DNA of 64,000 bases from Tautonia plasticadhaerens (GTDB lineage Bacteria > Planctomycetota > Planctomycetia > Isosphaerales > Isosphaeraceae): positions 5,270,001 through 5,334,000 of the forward strand of contig NZ_CP036426.1 in the NCBI RefSeq assembly GCF_007752535.1, read 5' to 3'. This document shows, piece after piece, positions 25,905 through 34,672 of this stretch. Both the position numbers and the translations under genes were made by a program. Below the pieces are notes generated by a model. The model had not been told where the DNA came from, ran no database searches, and saw only the letters and a list, made by a program, of their open reading frames with translations. Every line of letters starts with the position of its first letter. Position 1 is the first letter of the stretch.

Positions 25905-27017
25905 TCAGCCGACGGTTGTCGCGGCCACGTCGGCCATGTCGGCCTCGGGCAGGACGTAGGCGTGCTTCAGCAGGTCGACCGTCTCGTTGAGCAGCTCCGG
26001 CTGCCGCCGGCCGGCCAGCACGCGGATGGCGAAGATCTCCTGCACCCCGCTCGTGAATTTGAAGGCGACGACCTGCCCCGTCTCCAGGTGCACGGCATAG
26101 ACGCCGCAGGTCCGCTCCTCCAGCCGGTCTGCCAGCGGGATGCCGCTGAAGACGGCGCTCTCGCGCACCTGGGACAGGCCCACGAAGGCGATCGGCCCGG
26201 CGATGTCGATCCCGCGGGTGAAGCCGGGCAGCCGGCAGAGGGCCTCGTAGCGGCCGGCGTCGGGGTCGACGACGCCGATCGAGCCGTCGCCGCTCTCCAG
26301 CAGCCACAGGCGCCCGGCGTGCAGGCGGGGCGAGTGGGGCATCGACAGCCCCGCGACCACGATCTCGCCCGAGGGGATGTCCATCAGCACCCCGCCCCGT
26401 GCCTTGTCCGATCGCCAGCCGGCGGCCGCGTCGGAGGTGCCCAGGGCCGTGGCGTAGCGGGGCGCCCCGTCGACCAGGGACAGGCCGTTGAGGTGGCAGC
26501 GGTCCTCCGGGGCCAGCGCCGAGACGAAGGGCGGCCGCCAGCGCGGGGCGAAGCTGCAGTCGGCCCGGAGGGTGCAGAGGCAGCTGAAGCGGGTGTTGAT
26601 CAGCCAGAGGGCGCCGTCGGGGGCGTACTCCATCTCGTGGACGTCGATGTCGCCGGTGACGTGCGAGCGGCGGGGCAGGTAGCAGGCGTCGTGGCGGCCG
26701 GGGGGATCGACCTTGGCGGCCACCGCCGGCACGTCGCGGAACTCCCAGACCTGCACCCCGCAGCCGACGGCCAGGCGGTCGCCGAGGGTGGCCATGCCCA
26801 TGGGGCGGTCGAAGGAGCGGAAGTGGGTGTTGAGGCGGTCCCCCTCGGATCGGACGAAGACGAGGCGGCCGGCCTGGTAGGTGGTGAGGGCCAGGGAGAC
26901 GCCCAGCTCGTCGAGCAGGGCGGGGAAGTTGGCAGTGTGGACGCTGGCCAGCGGCTCGGGGTTCTGGACCCCGGCGGGGGCGATCGGGCTGGCGGGGATG
27001 GGGTCGGTCTCGCTCAT
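25905..27017 (-). CDS. TIGR03032 family protein (DUF4915-like)
   Basis: The 370-residue protein matches the TIGR03032 family: LLDELGVSLALTTYQAGRLV, FRSFDRPMGMATLGDRLAVG, DIDVHEMEYAPDGALWLINT, FSCLCTLRADCSFAPRWRPP, DRCHLNGLSLVDGAPRYATA and VLMDIPSGEIVVAGLSMPHS are its conserved strands. The fold is probably a beta-propeller. Members occur in cyanobacteria and planctomycetes, and their enzymatic or binding role is unknown. The start ATG is preceded by GAGGTCAGACACCCC. No signal peptide is seen. It is transcribed in the same direction as the PEP-CTERM gene 150 bases upstream. Confidence 0.9.
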   Translation of the reverse strand: MSETDPIPASPIAPAGVQNPEPLASVHTANFPALLDELGVSLALTTYQAGRLVFVRSEGDRLNTHFRSFDRPMGMATLGDRLAVGCGVQVWEFRDVPAVAAKVDPPGRHDACYLPRRSHVTGDIDVHEMEYAPDGALWLINTRFSCLCTLRADCSFAPRWRPPFVSALAPEDRCHLNGLSLVDGAPRYATALGTSDAAAGWRSDKARGGVLMDIPSGEIVVAGLSMPHSPRLHAGRLWLLESGDGSIGVVDPDAGRYEALCRLPGFTRGIDIAGPIAFVGLSQVRESAVFSGIPLADRLEERTCGVYAVHLETGQVVAFKFTSGVQEIFAIRVLAGRRQPELLNETVDLLKHAYVLPEADMADVAATTVG

Positions 27018-27170
27018 GGGGTGTCTGACCTCCTCGGCGGTGCGGGGGTCCGGACCGTAGCCGGTCCGGCTCTCGTGCGGGATCGGGGCGTCGCGTCCCC
27101 GGGGCCCCGATCGGTGCGGTGCGACCCGGGTGGCCGGGTCGCACCGCCGTCCGCCTCATTGTCGCATCGA

Positions 27171-27860
27171 TCACGATCTCAATCGCGATCGATCGGGTGC
27201 CGGGCGCCGGACGCGGGCCTCGCGCCTCGCAGCCAGGCCTACGGCCGCAAGGCCCGCCGAGAGGAGCGCAAGGCCCGACGGCTCGGGGACGACGCTGACG
27301 ATGCCCGGGCCCGCGAACCGGATGGGGATCGGATCGAGGGCGGCATCCAGGAACGACGAACGCGCGTCGAGCAAGTCGACGACCACGCGGAAGCGATCGC
27401 CGATGATCGGCGTATCGGCCATCGAGCCGGTCAGTTGCAGTCGGGTCAGGAGCGTCGGCGTCATCGGCACGAGCACGCCCGAGCCGCTGAGGGTGCCGTC
27501 GCCGCCGATGTAGGTGTCCGACGGGTTTGGCTCATCGGCCAGCGTGCCGGCGATGCCCCCGGCGAAGACTGAGTCGCCGGCGAAGAGGTAGGAGGGGTCG
27601 GAGAGCTGGCCGTCGGTCTGCGAGCCGGGCCCCGGGGCGACGAACACCAGCCGGCGGCCGCCGGGGACGCCCTCGAGCCGGACGACGATCGAGAAGAGGT
27701 CCAGCGCGGCGACGCCGTCGCCGGCGACGAGGACGTCGACGACGGCCGAGCCGCCCGGAGTGAGCGTGGCGTCGGTCACCGAGACGATCAGCTCGGCGCG
27801 TGCGGTCGCGGCGACGAGGCCGAGGAAGAGGACGAGGATGGAGAGGACGCGGGGGGCCAT
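27171..27860 (-). CDS. PEP-CTERM sorting domain protein
   Basis: The 229-residue secreted protein starts at ATG 27860 with a signal peptide (VLSILVLFLGLVAATARA). The body is a beta-sandwich-like domain (LIVSVTDATLTPGGSAVVDV, FSIVVRLEGVPGGRRLVFVA), similar to cohesin-like or extracellular modules. The end carries the PEP-CTERM signal: VPEPSGLALLSAGLAAVGLA followed by a basic tail (RREARVRR). Such proteins are recognised by an exosortase and anchored or exported in biofilm-forming bacteria; no exosortase gene is in the window. The cohesin-like look is of interest because the next gene upstream ends in a dockerin, but I could not confirm a cohesin fold. Confidence 0.87.
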   Translation of the reverse strand: MAPRVLSILVLFLGLVAATARAELIVSVTDATLTPGGSAVVDVLVAGDGVAALDLFSIVVRLEGVPGGRRLVFVAPGPGSQTDGQLSDPSYLFAGDSVFAGGIAGTLADEPNPSDTYIGGDGTLSGSGVLVPMTPTLLTRLQLTGSMADTPIIGDRFRVVVDLLDARSSFLDAALDPIPIRFAGPGIVSVVPEPSGLALLSAGLAAVGLAARREARVRRPAPDRSRLRS

Positions 27861-27943
27861 GGGGCGGTTCTCCCGGATGTCTGACAAGGGGAGGTACGAG
27901 GGGCCGGTCGCCCCGACCAATCGTGGCGACCGGGGGGACGAAA

Positions 27944-29479
27944 TCAGGCGTCCCGGTGCAGGCCGGGGTCGAGGAACTTGCCACGGTTGCGGCCGGCGAG
28001 CACCCGGTCGGCCGCGTTGACCACGCCGTCGCCGTTGACGTCGAGCTCCGGGGTGTACGGCCGGCGGACGCCGTCGAGGATCAGGGCCAGGTCGAGGTCG
28101 CCGACGGTGCCGTCGCCGTCCACGTCGCCGAGCAGGCGATGGAACGATCGGGTGGTCTCGAAGGAGCCGTCCCCGTCGGTGTCGACCTCGATGACGTAGT
28201 AGCCATCGCCGAAACTCTGGTTGCGGTTGCCGCCGAGGCCCTGGACGCCGAAGTCGAAGACCAGCGTGTTGCCCCGGACGGCCAGCAGATCATCGAGGTC
28301 GACCGCCTCCCCGGGCCCGGAGCCGTCGAGTCCGTACCGCATCAGGCGGACGCCCCCGCGGTCGATCAGCCCCCGGAGCAGCCCCAGCCCGTTGGCGAAA
28401 TCGAGCTCGATGGTGCGGATGAAGGACCGCTGACGCTGGCCGCCCTGCAGCGCGAAGCGGACGACGTCGAGCGTCTTGAGCTCGAACGCCCCGATGTCGG
28501 CCCGCGAGCCGCGCGGCCGGGAGACGCCGCGCTGGTCGGCCTCGGCGGCGAACTCCTCCAGCGCCGCGTCGATCGCCAAGCTGCCGGGCAGCAGGGCGTG
28601 CGTCATGGTGGGCCCGCCGTTGAAGGCGAGCGGCCCGAGCCTCGGGTCATCGACGCCGACGAGGTTGGCCTCCGGGTCGAGCGAGACCTCCCCCGAGCCG
28701 ACGAGGTTGCCCCGGCTCGACGCCACAAAAGCGGCGCCGGCGAGGTTGTCGGCCTCCCCGGACAGGGACAGCCGGTTGCCCGAGACGATCGAGTTGGAGA
28801 GGGTGGCCATCCCGGCGTTGCTGATCCCGCCGCCCCGGCCGGTCCCGTCACCATCGTTGTCGGCCCGGTTGGCGGTCAGCGTGGCGTGGGTCAGCGTCAA
28901 GCCGCCGAGGTTCGCCACGCCTCCGCCGTCGCGCCCGGCCGAGTTGCCGCTGATCGTGACGTTGGTCAAGGTCGCCTCGGAGGCGGAGGTTTCGTTGGCG
29001 AGTCCGCCACCGAGTCGCCCGGCCGAGTTCCCGGCGAGGGTGCTGGCGGCGAGGGTCAGGCGGCCGAAGTTGGCGATGCCGCCGCCGTCGCGCCCGGCCG
29101 AGTTGCCCTGCACGATCGAGGTCTCCAGCGTCATCTGCCCGCTCCAGGCGTTGGAGATCCCGCCGCCGTCCAACCCCGTGGCGTTGCCGACGATCGTCGA
29201 GCCGGTGACGGTGAGCGTGCCGAACGACTGGATGCCGCCCCCGTAGTCGCCCGCCGTGTTGCCGTGGACGGTGGCCCCCCGGATCGTCACCGTGCCGTCG
29301 TTGGCGATGCCGCCGCCGAGTCGCTCGGCCGAGTTGCCGGAAATGGTGCTCTCCGTCAGGGTCGCCTCTCCGGTGGAGAAGAGGCCCCCGCCGCTCCCGC
29401 CGCCATACCGCCCCGGCCGGGCCGAGTTGCCGGTGAGGATGCTGCCGGTGATCGTCAGCGTCCCACCTTCATCCAACAG
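27944..29479 (-). CDS. Giant beta-helix surface protein, segment 4 of 4, with dockerin
   Basis: The segment resumes as LDEGGTLTITGSILTGNSAR, with the last beta-helix module closing at DPRLGPLAFNGGPTMTHALL and RGVSRPRGSRADIGAFELK. After a beta-rich linker (QRQRSFIRTIELDFANGLGL), it ends in a type I dockerin-like domain: LLGDVDGDGTVGDLDLALIL and LDVNGDGVVNAADRVLAGRN, two calcium-binding loops of the EF-hand type separated by about 20 residues. Dockerins bind cohesin domains. In planctomycetes they are frequent at the ends of surface proteins without any cellulosome. The gene ends about 80 bases before the PEP-CTERM gene's start. Confidence 0.82.
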   Translation of the reverse strand: MLDEGGTLTITGSILTGNSARPGRYGGGSGGGLFSTGEATLTESTISGNSAERLGGGIANDGTVTIRGATVHGNTAGDYGGGIQSFGTLTVTGSTIVGNATGLDGGGISNAWSGQMTLETSIVQGNSAGRDGGGIANFGRLTLAASTLAGNSAGRLGGGLANETSASEATLTNVTISGNSAGRDGGGVANLGGLTLTHATLTANRADNDGDGTGRGGGISNAGMATLSNSIVSGNRLSLSGEADNLAGAAFVASSRGNLVGSGEVSLDPEANLVGVDDPRLGPLAFNGGPTMTHALLPGSLAIDAALEEFAAEADQRGVSRPRGSRADIGAFELKTLDVVRFALQGGQRQRSFIRTIELDFANGLGLLRGLIDRGGVRLMRYGLDGSGPGEAVDLDDLLAVRGNTLVFDFGVQGLGGNRNQSFGDGYYVIEVDTDGDGSFETTRSFHRLLGDVDGDGTVGDLDLALILDGVRRPYTPELDVNGDGVVNAADRVLAGRNRGKFLDPGLHRDA

Positions 29480-31411
29480 GCCCCCCCGTAGCCGGCGGAG
29501 CCGTAGGGGTTGGCGGCCCCCGCCTCGTTGTCGCGGATGGTGCTGTCGATCACCGTCATCTCGCCCCGGCTGTTGACGGCGCCGCCGCCGTTGAACTGGG
29601 CGACGTTGCCGCTGACGACGCTGCGCACCAGCGTCAGGGAGCCGCCATCGTTGAAGAGCCCCCCCCCGAAGGGGGCGGAATTGTCCCGCACGACGCTGTC
29701 GGCCAGCGTGAGGACTCCGAGATTCAGGATCCCGCCGCCTCGCTGTCGATTCCCCTCGAGCCGGCCGCCGGTGATCGTCAGGCCGACGAGGGTGGCCGTC
29801 GTGCCGGCCTCGATGGCCAGGACGCGTCCGGCTCCCCGGGCGTCGAGAGTGATGACCCCCCGGCCGTCGATCGTCACCGAGCCTGAGCCGTCGGCCAGCG
29901 TCAGGTCGCCGTATGGCTCCGGCCGGACGACGATCGTGCCGGAGAGGGACGGATCGAAGGTGACCGCGTCGTCTCCGGCCCGCAAGGCAGCGAAGGCAAG
30001 CGCCTCGCGCAGGCTGGTGAGGTCGTCGTAGGGATCGACCACGTCCTCGAGGGTCGAGACGATCAGGCTGCTTGCCTCGGGGGCCCGGGGGGGCGCCGCC
30101 TCGAACTCGAACGCCCCGGCGTCCGGGGTGATGCCCTGGAGCCGAGACACCCCGCGCTGGTCGGTCGTGGGGTCGATGAGGTAGATGCCCAGGTCGATGG
30201 CGGGGCTGTCGGGCAGCAGGGCGTGGGTGGGGGTCGGCCCGCCGTTGTCGGCCAGCGGCCCCAGGCGCGGGTCGTCGATGCCGACGAGGTTGAACGCCGG
30301 GTCGAGCGAGACCTCGCCCGAGCCGACCAGGTTGCCGGCGCTGCCCGGGGTCGGGGCGGCGCCCCCCAGGTTGTCCGGCGTCCCGTCCTCGCCCCGGGTG
30401 TCGCCCGAGACGATCGTGTTCACCAGCCGCGACGTCCCCCCAGGTTGGTTGGAGTAGTAGGAGTAGCTGGGTGGTGATGTATAGAGGCCGCCCCCCGTGC
30501 CGGAGCCCGCGCGATTGGCCGTGAGCGTCGCGTGGATCAGCACCAGGCTCCCCGCGTTGGAGATCCCCCCGCCGTTCTGGCCGGCGGAGTTGCCGCCGAC
30601 CGTGCTGTTGACCAGCGCCATCCTCCCGTAGCTGGAGGACAGCCCGCCGCCGTCGCGCCCGGCGGTGTTGTCGACGACTGTGCTATCGACCAGCGTCGTC
30701 CCGCCGCCGACGCTCAGCCCGCCGCCGTCATCTGCGGCGGCGTTGCCCTCGATCGTGGTGCCCCGGATCGTCAGATTCGACCCGACGATCCCGCCTCCCG
30801 TCCTGGCGGAATTGCCGCTGATCGTGCTGTCGATGATGGCCGAGGACCCTCCCCAGGAGGACACGCCGCCCCCGCCCTCGGCCGCCACGTTCTCCCGGAC
30901 GACGGTGCGCAGGAGGGTCAGGGTACCGGCGTTGTTCTGAACGCCGCCGGCGAAGCCCGCCCGATTGCCGCTCACCACGCTGTCGACGAGCATCAGCTCG
31001 CCGTAATAATTCGTGACCCCGCCGCCGTTCCCGCCGAAGAAGCCATCCGGGTCCTCGGCCGTGTTGCCGGTGATCGTGCTGCGGATCAGGGTCAGCGATC
31101 CGTAGTTGAAGAGGCCCGCGCCGAAACTCGCCGAATTGCCGCTGACGGTGCTGTCGACCAGGGTCAGCTCGCCGTCGTTGAAGACGCCGCCCCCGCCGCC
31201 GAAGGAGGCGAGCTGGCCTCCGCGGATCGACAATCCGGCGAGCGTGGCCGTCGTCCCCTCGAGGATGCGGACGACCCGTCCCGATCCCCCTGCGTCGAGC
31301 GTGATGAGGCCGCGGCCGTCGATCGTGACTGGTTCCGGGTCGCGTCCCAGGATCAGTGTCCCGCGGAGCGTCACGACCCCGGCCAGGCCGCCGACGAATG
31401 TGACGACCTGC
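29480..31411 (-). CDS. Giant beta-helix surface protein, segment 3 of 4
   Basis: The segment continues as QVVTFVGGLAGVVTLRGTLI, then LAGLSIRGGQLASFGGGGGV and about fourteen beta-helix turns. It closes with NLVGIDDPRLGPLADNGGPT, DSPAIDLGIYLIDPTTDQRG, VSRLQGITPDAGAFEFE, followed by the start of a further module (TSLREALAFAALRAGDDAVT). The frame breaks at a run of seven G at about 29481-29487 (eight would be needed). The 20-25-residue repeat unit with the GNSA turn is the same as in segment 1. Confidence 0.78.
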
Positions 31412-32455
31412 TCCCCGGCAGGTCGGCGGCATAAGAGAGCGCCTCGCGGAGACTCGTCTGGCCGTCGAAGCGATCCGACAGGTCGTCGAGGGTCGTCACG
31501 ACCAGACTGCTCGCCTCCGGGGCCGACCGATCGACGGAGAAGCCCGACTCCATGGCGCCGGCGTCGACCGCGGTGCCGCCCCTCCTGGGGAACCCGGGCC
31601 CGCGCTGGTCGTTCGACAGGGGCATGCCGTCGAGGCCGACGGAGAGGGCATCCACGCCGGTGTCGACGGCGGGGCTGTCGGCCAGGGGGGCGTGCGTGCG
31701 GGTCGGCCCGCCATTGTCGGCCAGCGGCCCGAGCCGGGGGTCGAGGACGCCCAGGAAGTTCTCGCGGGCATCCATCCCGCCGCCGCCGGTGCCGACCACG
31801 TTGCCCGTGCCGGTGGGCACCGCACCGAGCGGGTCGATGTCGTCGGGGACCGGGCCGGCGCCGCCCTCCTCCCGCCAGTTGCCGGCGACGATCGAGTTGG
31901 ACAGGGAGAGCGCCCCGCCCAGCGAGATCCGCGTGCCGCCGCCGTAGGCCTCGAACGCGATCCCGCCCCCGGCCGCCAGGCCGGTGAGGTTGTCGAACTC
32001 GCCGAGGGCCCGGTTGTCGGTGATCGTCGTGTGGAGCAGCGTGAATTCGGACGGGCGAATGCCACGCCCGCCGCCGAGATTCGACGCGGCGCCCCAGATC
32101 CCGCCCCCCCGGCCGCCCGCGGTGTTCCCGCTGACGGTGCAATTAATCAGCGTCCACCGCCCCGTGTAGTCGCTCAGGCCGCCCCCGGCGAACGTGGCCG
32201 AGTTGCCGCTGACGGTGCTGTCGATCAGCGTGACGACCCCTCCTTCCGAGTCGCCGAAGAAGTTCTGATTGTTGTTGTCGATGCCGCCACCCGAGTCGGC
32301 CTGGTTGCCGACGATGGAGCTCCGCAGCACCGCCAGGATCCCGGTCTGGTCGTTGGAGATGCCGCCACCCCCACCGGCGGAGTTCCCGGCGACCGTGCTG
32401 TCGACGACCGTCAACACGCCGGAGTTCTGGATGCCCCCGCCCCCCCCCGAAGCCG
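31412..32455 (-). CDS. Giant beta-helix surface protein, segment 2 of 4
   Basis: After the G-run shift the protein resumes as VLTVVDSTVAGNSAGGGGGI and continues with beta-helix turns, then NVVGTGGGGMDARENFLGVL, DPRLGPLADNGGPTRTHAPL, DSPAVDTGVDAL and QRGPGFPRRGGTAVDAGAME. The last four are the choice-of-anchor Q closing module, which appears once per segment repeat. It runs into the next module (TSLREALSYAADLPG) and is shifted again at GGGG near 31412, where five G would be needed to stay in frame. Confidence 0.78.
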
Positions 32456-34500
32456 ACGACCCGGCCGCCGGTGATCGTCAGGCCCGAGAGCGTGGCCGTC
32501 GTCCCCTGCCCGACCCGGAGCACCCGGCCCGCGCCTCGGGCGTCCAGGGTGATCACGCCCCGGCCGTCGATCGCCACGGCCCCCGAGCCGTCGGCCAGCG
32601 TCAACTCGCCATAGAGGGCGGACAGGACGGAGATCGAGCCGGCCAGCGCCGGGTCGAAGGTGATCGCGTCGTCGCCGGGTCGCGACGACGCGAAGACGAT
32701 CGCCTCGCGCAACGTCGTCCGGAAGTCGAAGGGGTTGAACACGTCGTCGAGCGTCGTCACGACCAGCCCCCCCGGCTCGCGATCCCCGGGCGGCGGCCCC
32801 TCACGCTCGAAGGCCCCGACGTCCGGCGAGCCTCCCAGGTGGCGGGGCTGGCCGCGCTGGTCGGTCGTCACGCCGGGCAGGATGTATGCCGCGTCGACGG
32901 CGGGGCTGTCGGGCAGCAGGGCGTGGGTGAACGTCGGCCCCCCGTTATCGGCCAGCGGCCCCAGGCGCGGGTCGTCGATGCCGACGAGGTTGACGGTCGG
33001 GTCGAGGCCCTCGGCCGTCGATCCGGCGAGGTTGCCTGCGCTGCCCGGGGCAGGAGGGGATCCTCCCAGGTCGTCCGGTGTCTCCCCGCTCCCCCGCCGG
33101 TTGCCCGAGATGATGCTGTTCACCAGTTGCGTGGAGGACGAGCCCTCGGTGAAGACCCCGCCGCCCGAGCCGTCGCCGTCGCCGTCGGCGTCGGCCCGGT
33201 TGTCGGTGAGGGTGACGTGGATCAGCCTGAGCGTCCTCCGGTTCAACAGCCCGCCTCCGTCCCCCGTCGCGCTGTTCCCGCTGACGGTGCTGTTGAGCAG
33301 CTCCAGGTCCCCTCCGAAGTGGGCGAGGCCGCCCCCGGAGTCGGCGCGATTCCCGGAGAGGGTGCTGCCGACCACCCGGATCGTCCCGTACAGGATGGCG
33401 AGCCCTCCGCCCTGGTCGGAGGCCACGTTGCCGCTGACGGTGCTGCCGGTCAGCGTGACCCGGCCGCCGAGGCTGGAGAGGCCGCCGCCCGTGGTCGCGG
33501 AGTTGCCGCTGATGGTCGACTCGTCCAGGGTGATCGTACCGCCGTAGTAGTTGTCGAGGCCGCCGCCCCGCTGCATCGACGAGTTGCCGCTGACGGTGCT
33601 CCTGGTCAGCGTGATCCGACCGCCGTAGTTGTAGAGCCCGCCTCCGTTCCAGGCCGCCGAGTTGCCGCTGACGGTGCTGTCGATCAGCGCCATCGTGCCG
33701 TAGCGGGCGATGATGCCGCCGCCGCCACGGCTGGCCGCGTTGTCCCGGACAGTGCTGCCTCTCAACTCCAGCAGGCCGCTGCTTGAGAGCCCGGCGCCGG
33801 AGGCCGCCGCATTGCCACTGACGGTGGCCCCGACCAGCGTCAGCACGCCGGAGTTGCTCAGGCCGCCCCCGCCGCTGTACGGGGACGTCGTCCTGTTGCC
33901 GCCGATCGTCGAGCCGGTCACCGTCATCGTGCCGCTGTTGAGGATGCCGCCGCCGCTGAAGGGGGCGGTGTTCCCGCTGACGACGGAGTCCGTCATCGTC
34001 AGCACGCCCGAGCGGTTGGCCAGGCCGCCGCCGGAATTCGCCGCCTGGTTGTCGCTGACGGCGACGCCGTCGAGCGTCAGGGACCCGGCGTTGAGGATGC
34101 CGCCCCCGCCATCGAAATCGGTGGCCCGGCCGCCGGTGATCGTCAGCCCGACCAGGCTCGCCGTCGTGCCGGCGCGCACGGAGAGCCCCCGGCTCGTCCC
34201 GCCGGCGTCGATCGTCGACACCCCGGCGCCGGCCCTGATCTCGACGAGCCCCGAGCTGTCATCGAGGACCAACTCCCCCAGCGACAGGGCGATCGTCCCG
34301 GACAGCCCATCGGCGAAGGTAATGAGGTCGTCGCCCGGGTTCGAGGCCGCCAGGGCGATCGCCTCCCGGAGGCTGGTCGTCCCATTGTCGCTCACCTCGT
34401 CCGCGATCGAGGTGACCGAGAATGTCGCCATCAGGCGGCGATCCTCCATGCATTCCAGATCGGGACGCCGGCCTCGCCGGGATCGACCTCGACGGTTCAT
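32456..34500 (-). CDS. Giant beta-helix surface protein, segment 1 of 4 (N-terminus)
   Basis: This is the first part of one gene running 34500 to 27944 (about 2190 codons), broken by three homopolymer frameshifts. ATG 34500 is chosen over the ORF start at 34545. The N-terminus has basic residues and the LECMEDRRLMA motif, the planctomycete LExLEDRRLL-type signal of surface proteins. Then come a TSLREAIALAASNPGDDLIT segment and many beta-helix turns built on repeats of the type T(V/I)SGNSA..GGG(L/I)xN (for example STVSGNSAAWNGGGLYNYGG). This is the choice-of-anchor Q / right-handed parallel beta-helix type also seen in polymorphic outer-membrane proteins. The frame is lost in a run of nine G at about 32449-32457 (eight would stay in frame). 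Confidence 0.82.
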
Positions 34501-34672
34501 CTGCGACGGCCCTCGGTCGTTAAGGCGGTGCGGCGCTCGAGTCATCGGCGGGACTCCTCAAGGGTTGCGGGGTCGAAACGGTCGGGGCCCGGGCCCCTGC
34601 GACCAGCTCGCACGAAGGTCGGTCGGCCCTCGCTCGGCCGGCTGGCGACTCGGATTGGGGGAGATCGCTCAC

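Noticed and set aside
25590-27572. 660-codon plus-strand open frame
   Set aside because: It is the antisense of the TIGR03032 gene and part of the PEP-CTERM gene, both of which have conserved motifs; the plus frame has none.
27944-34500. Regular short repeats that could look like a CRISPR or other DNA array
   Set aside because: The periodicity is codon-based (GNSA..GGG beta-helix turns of about 20-25 residues) and the DNA repeats are degenerate, with no constant repeat and variable spacers.
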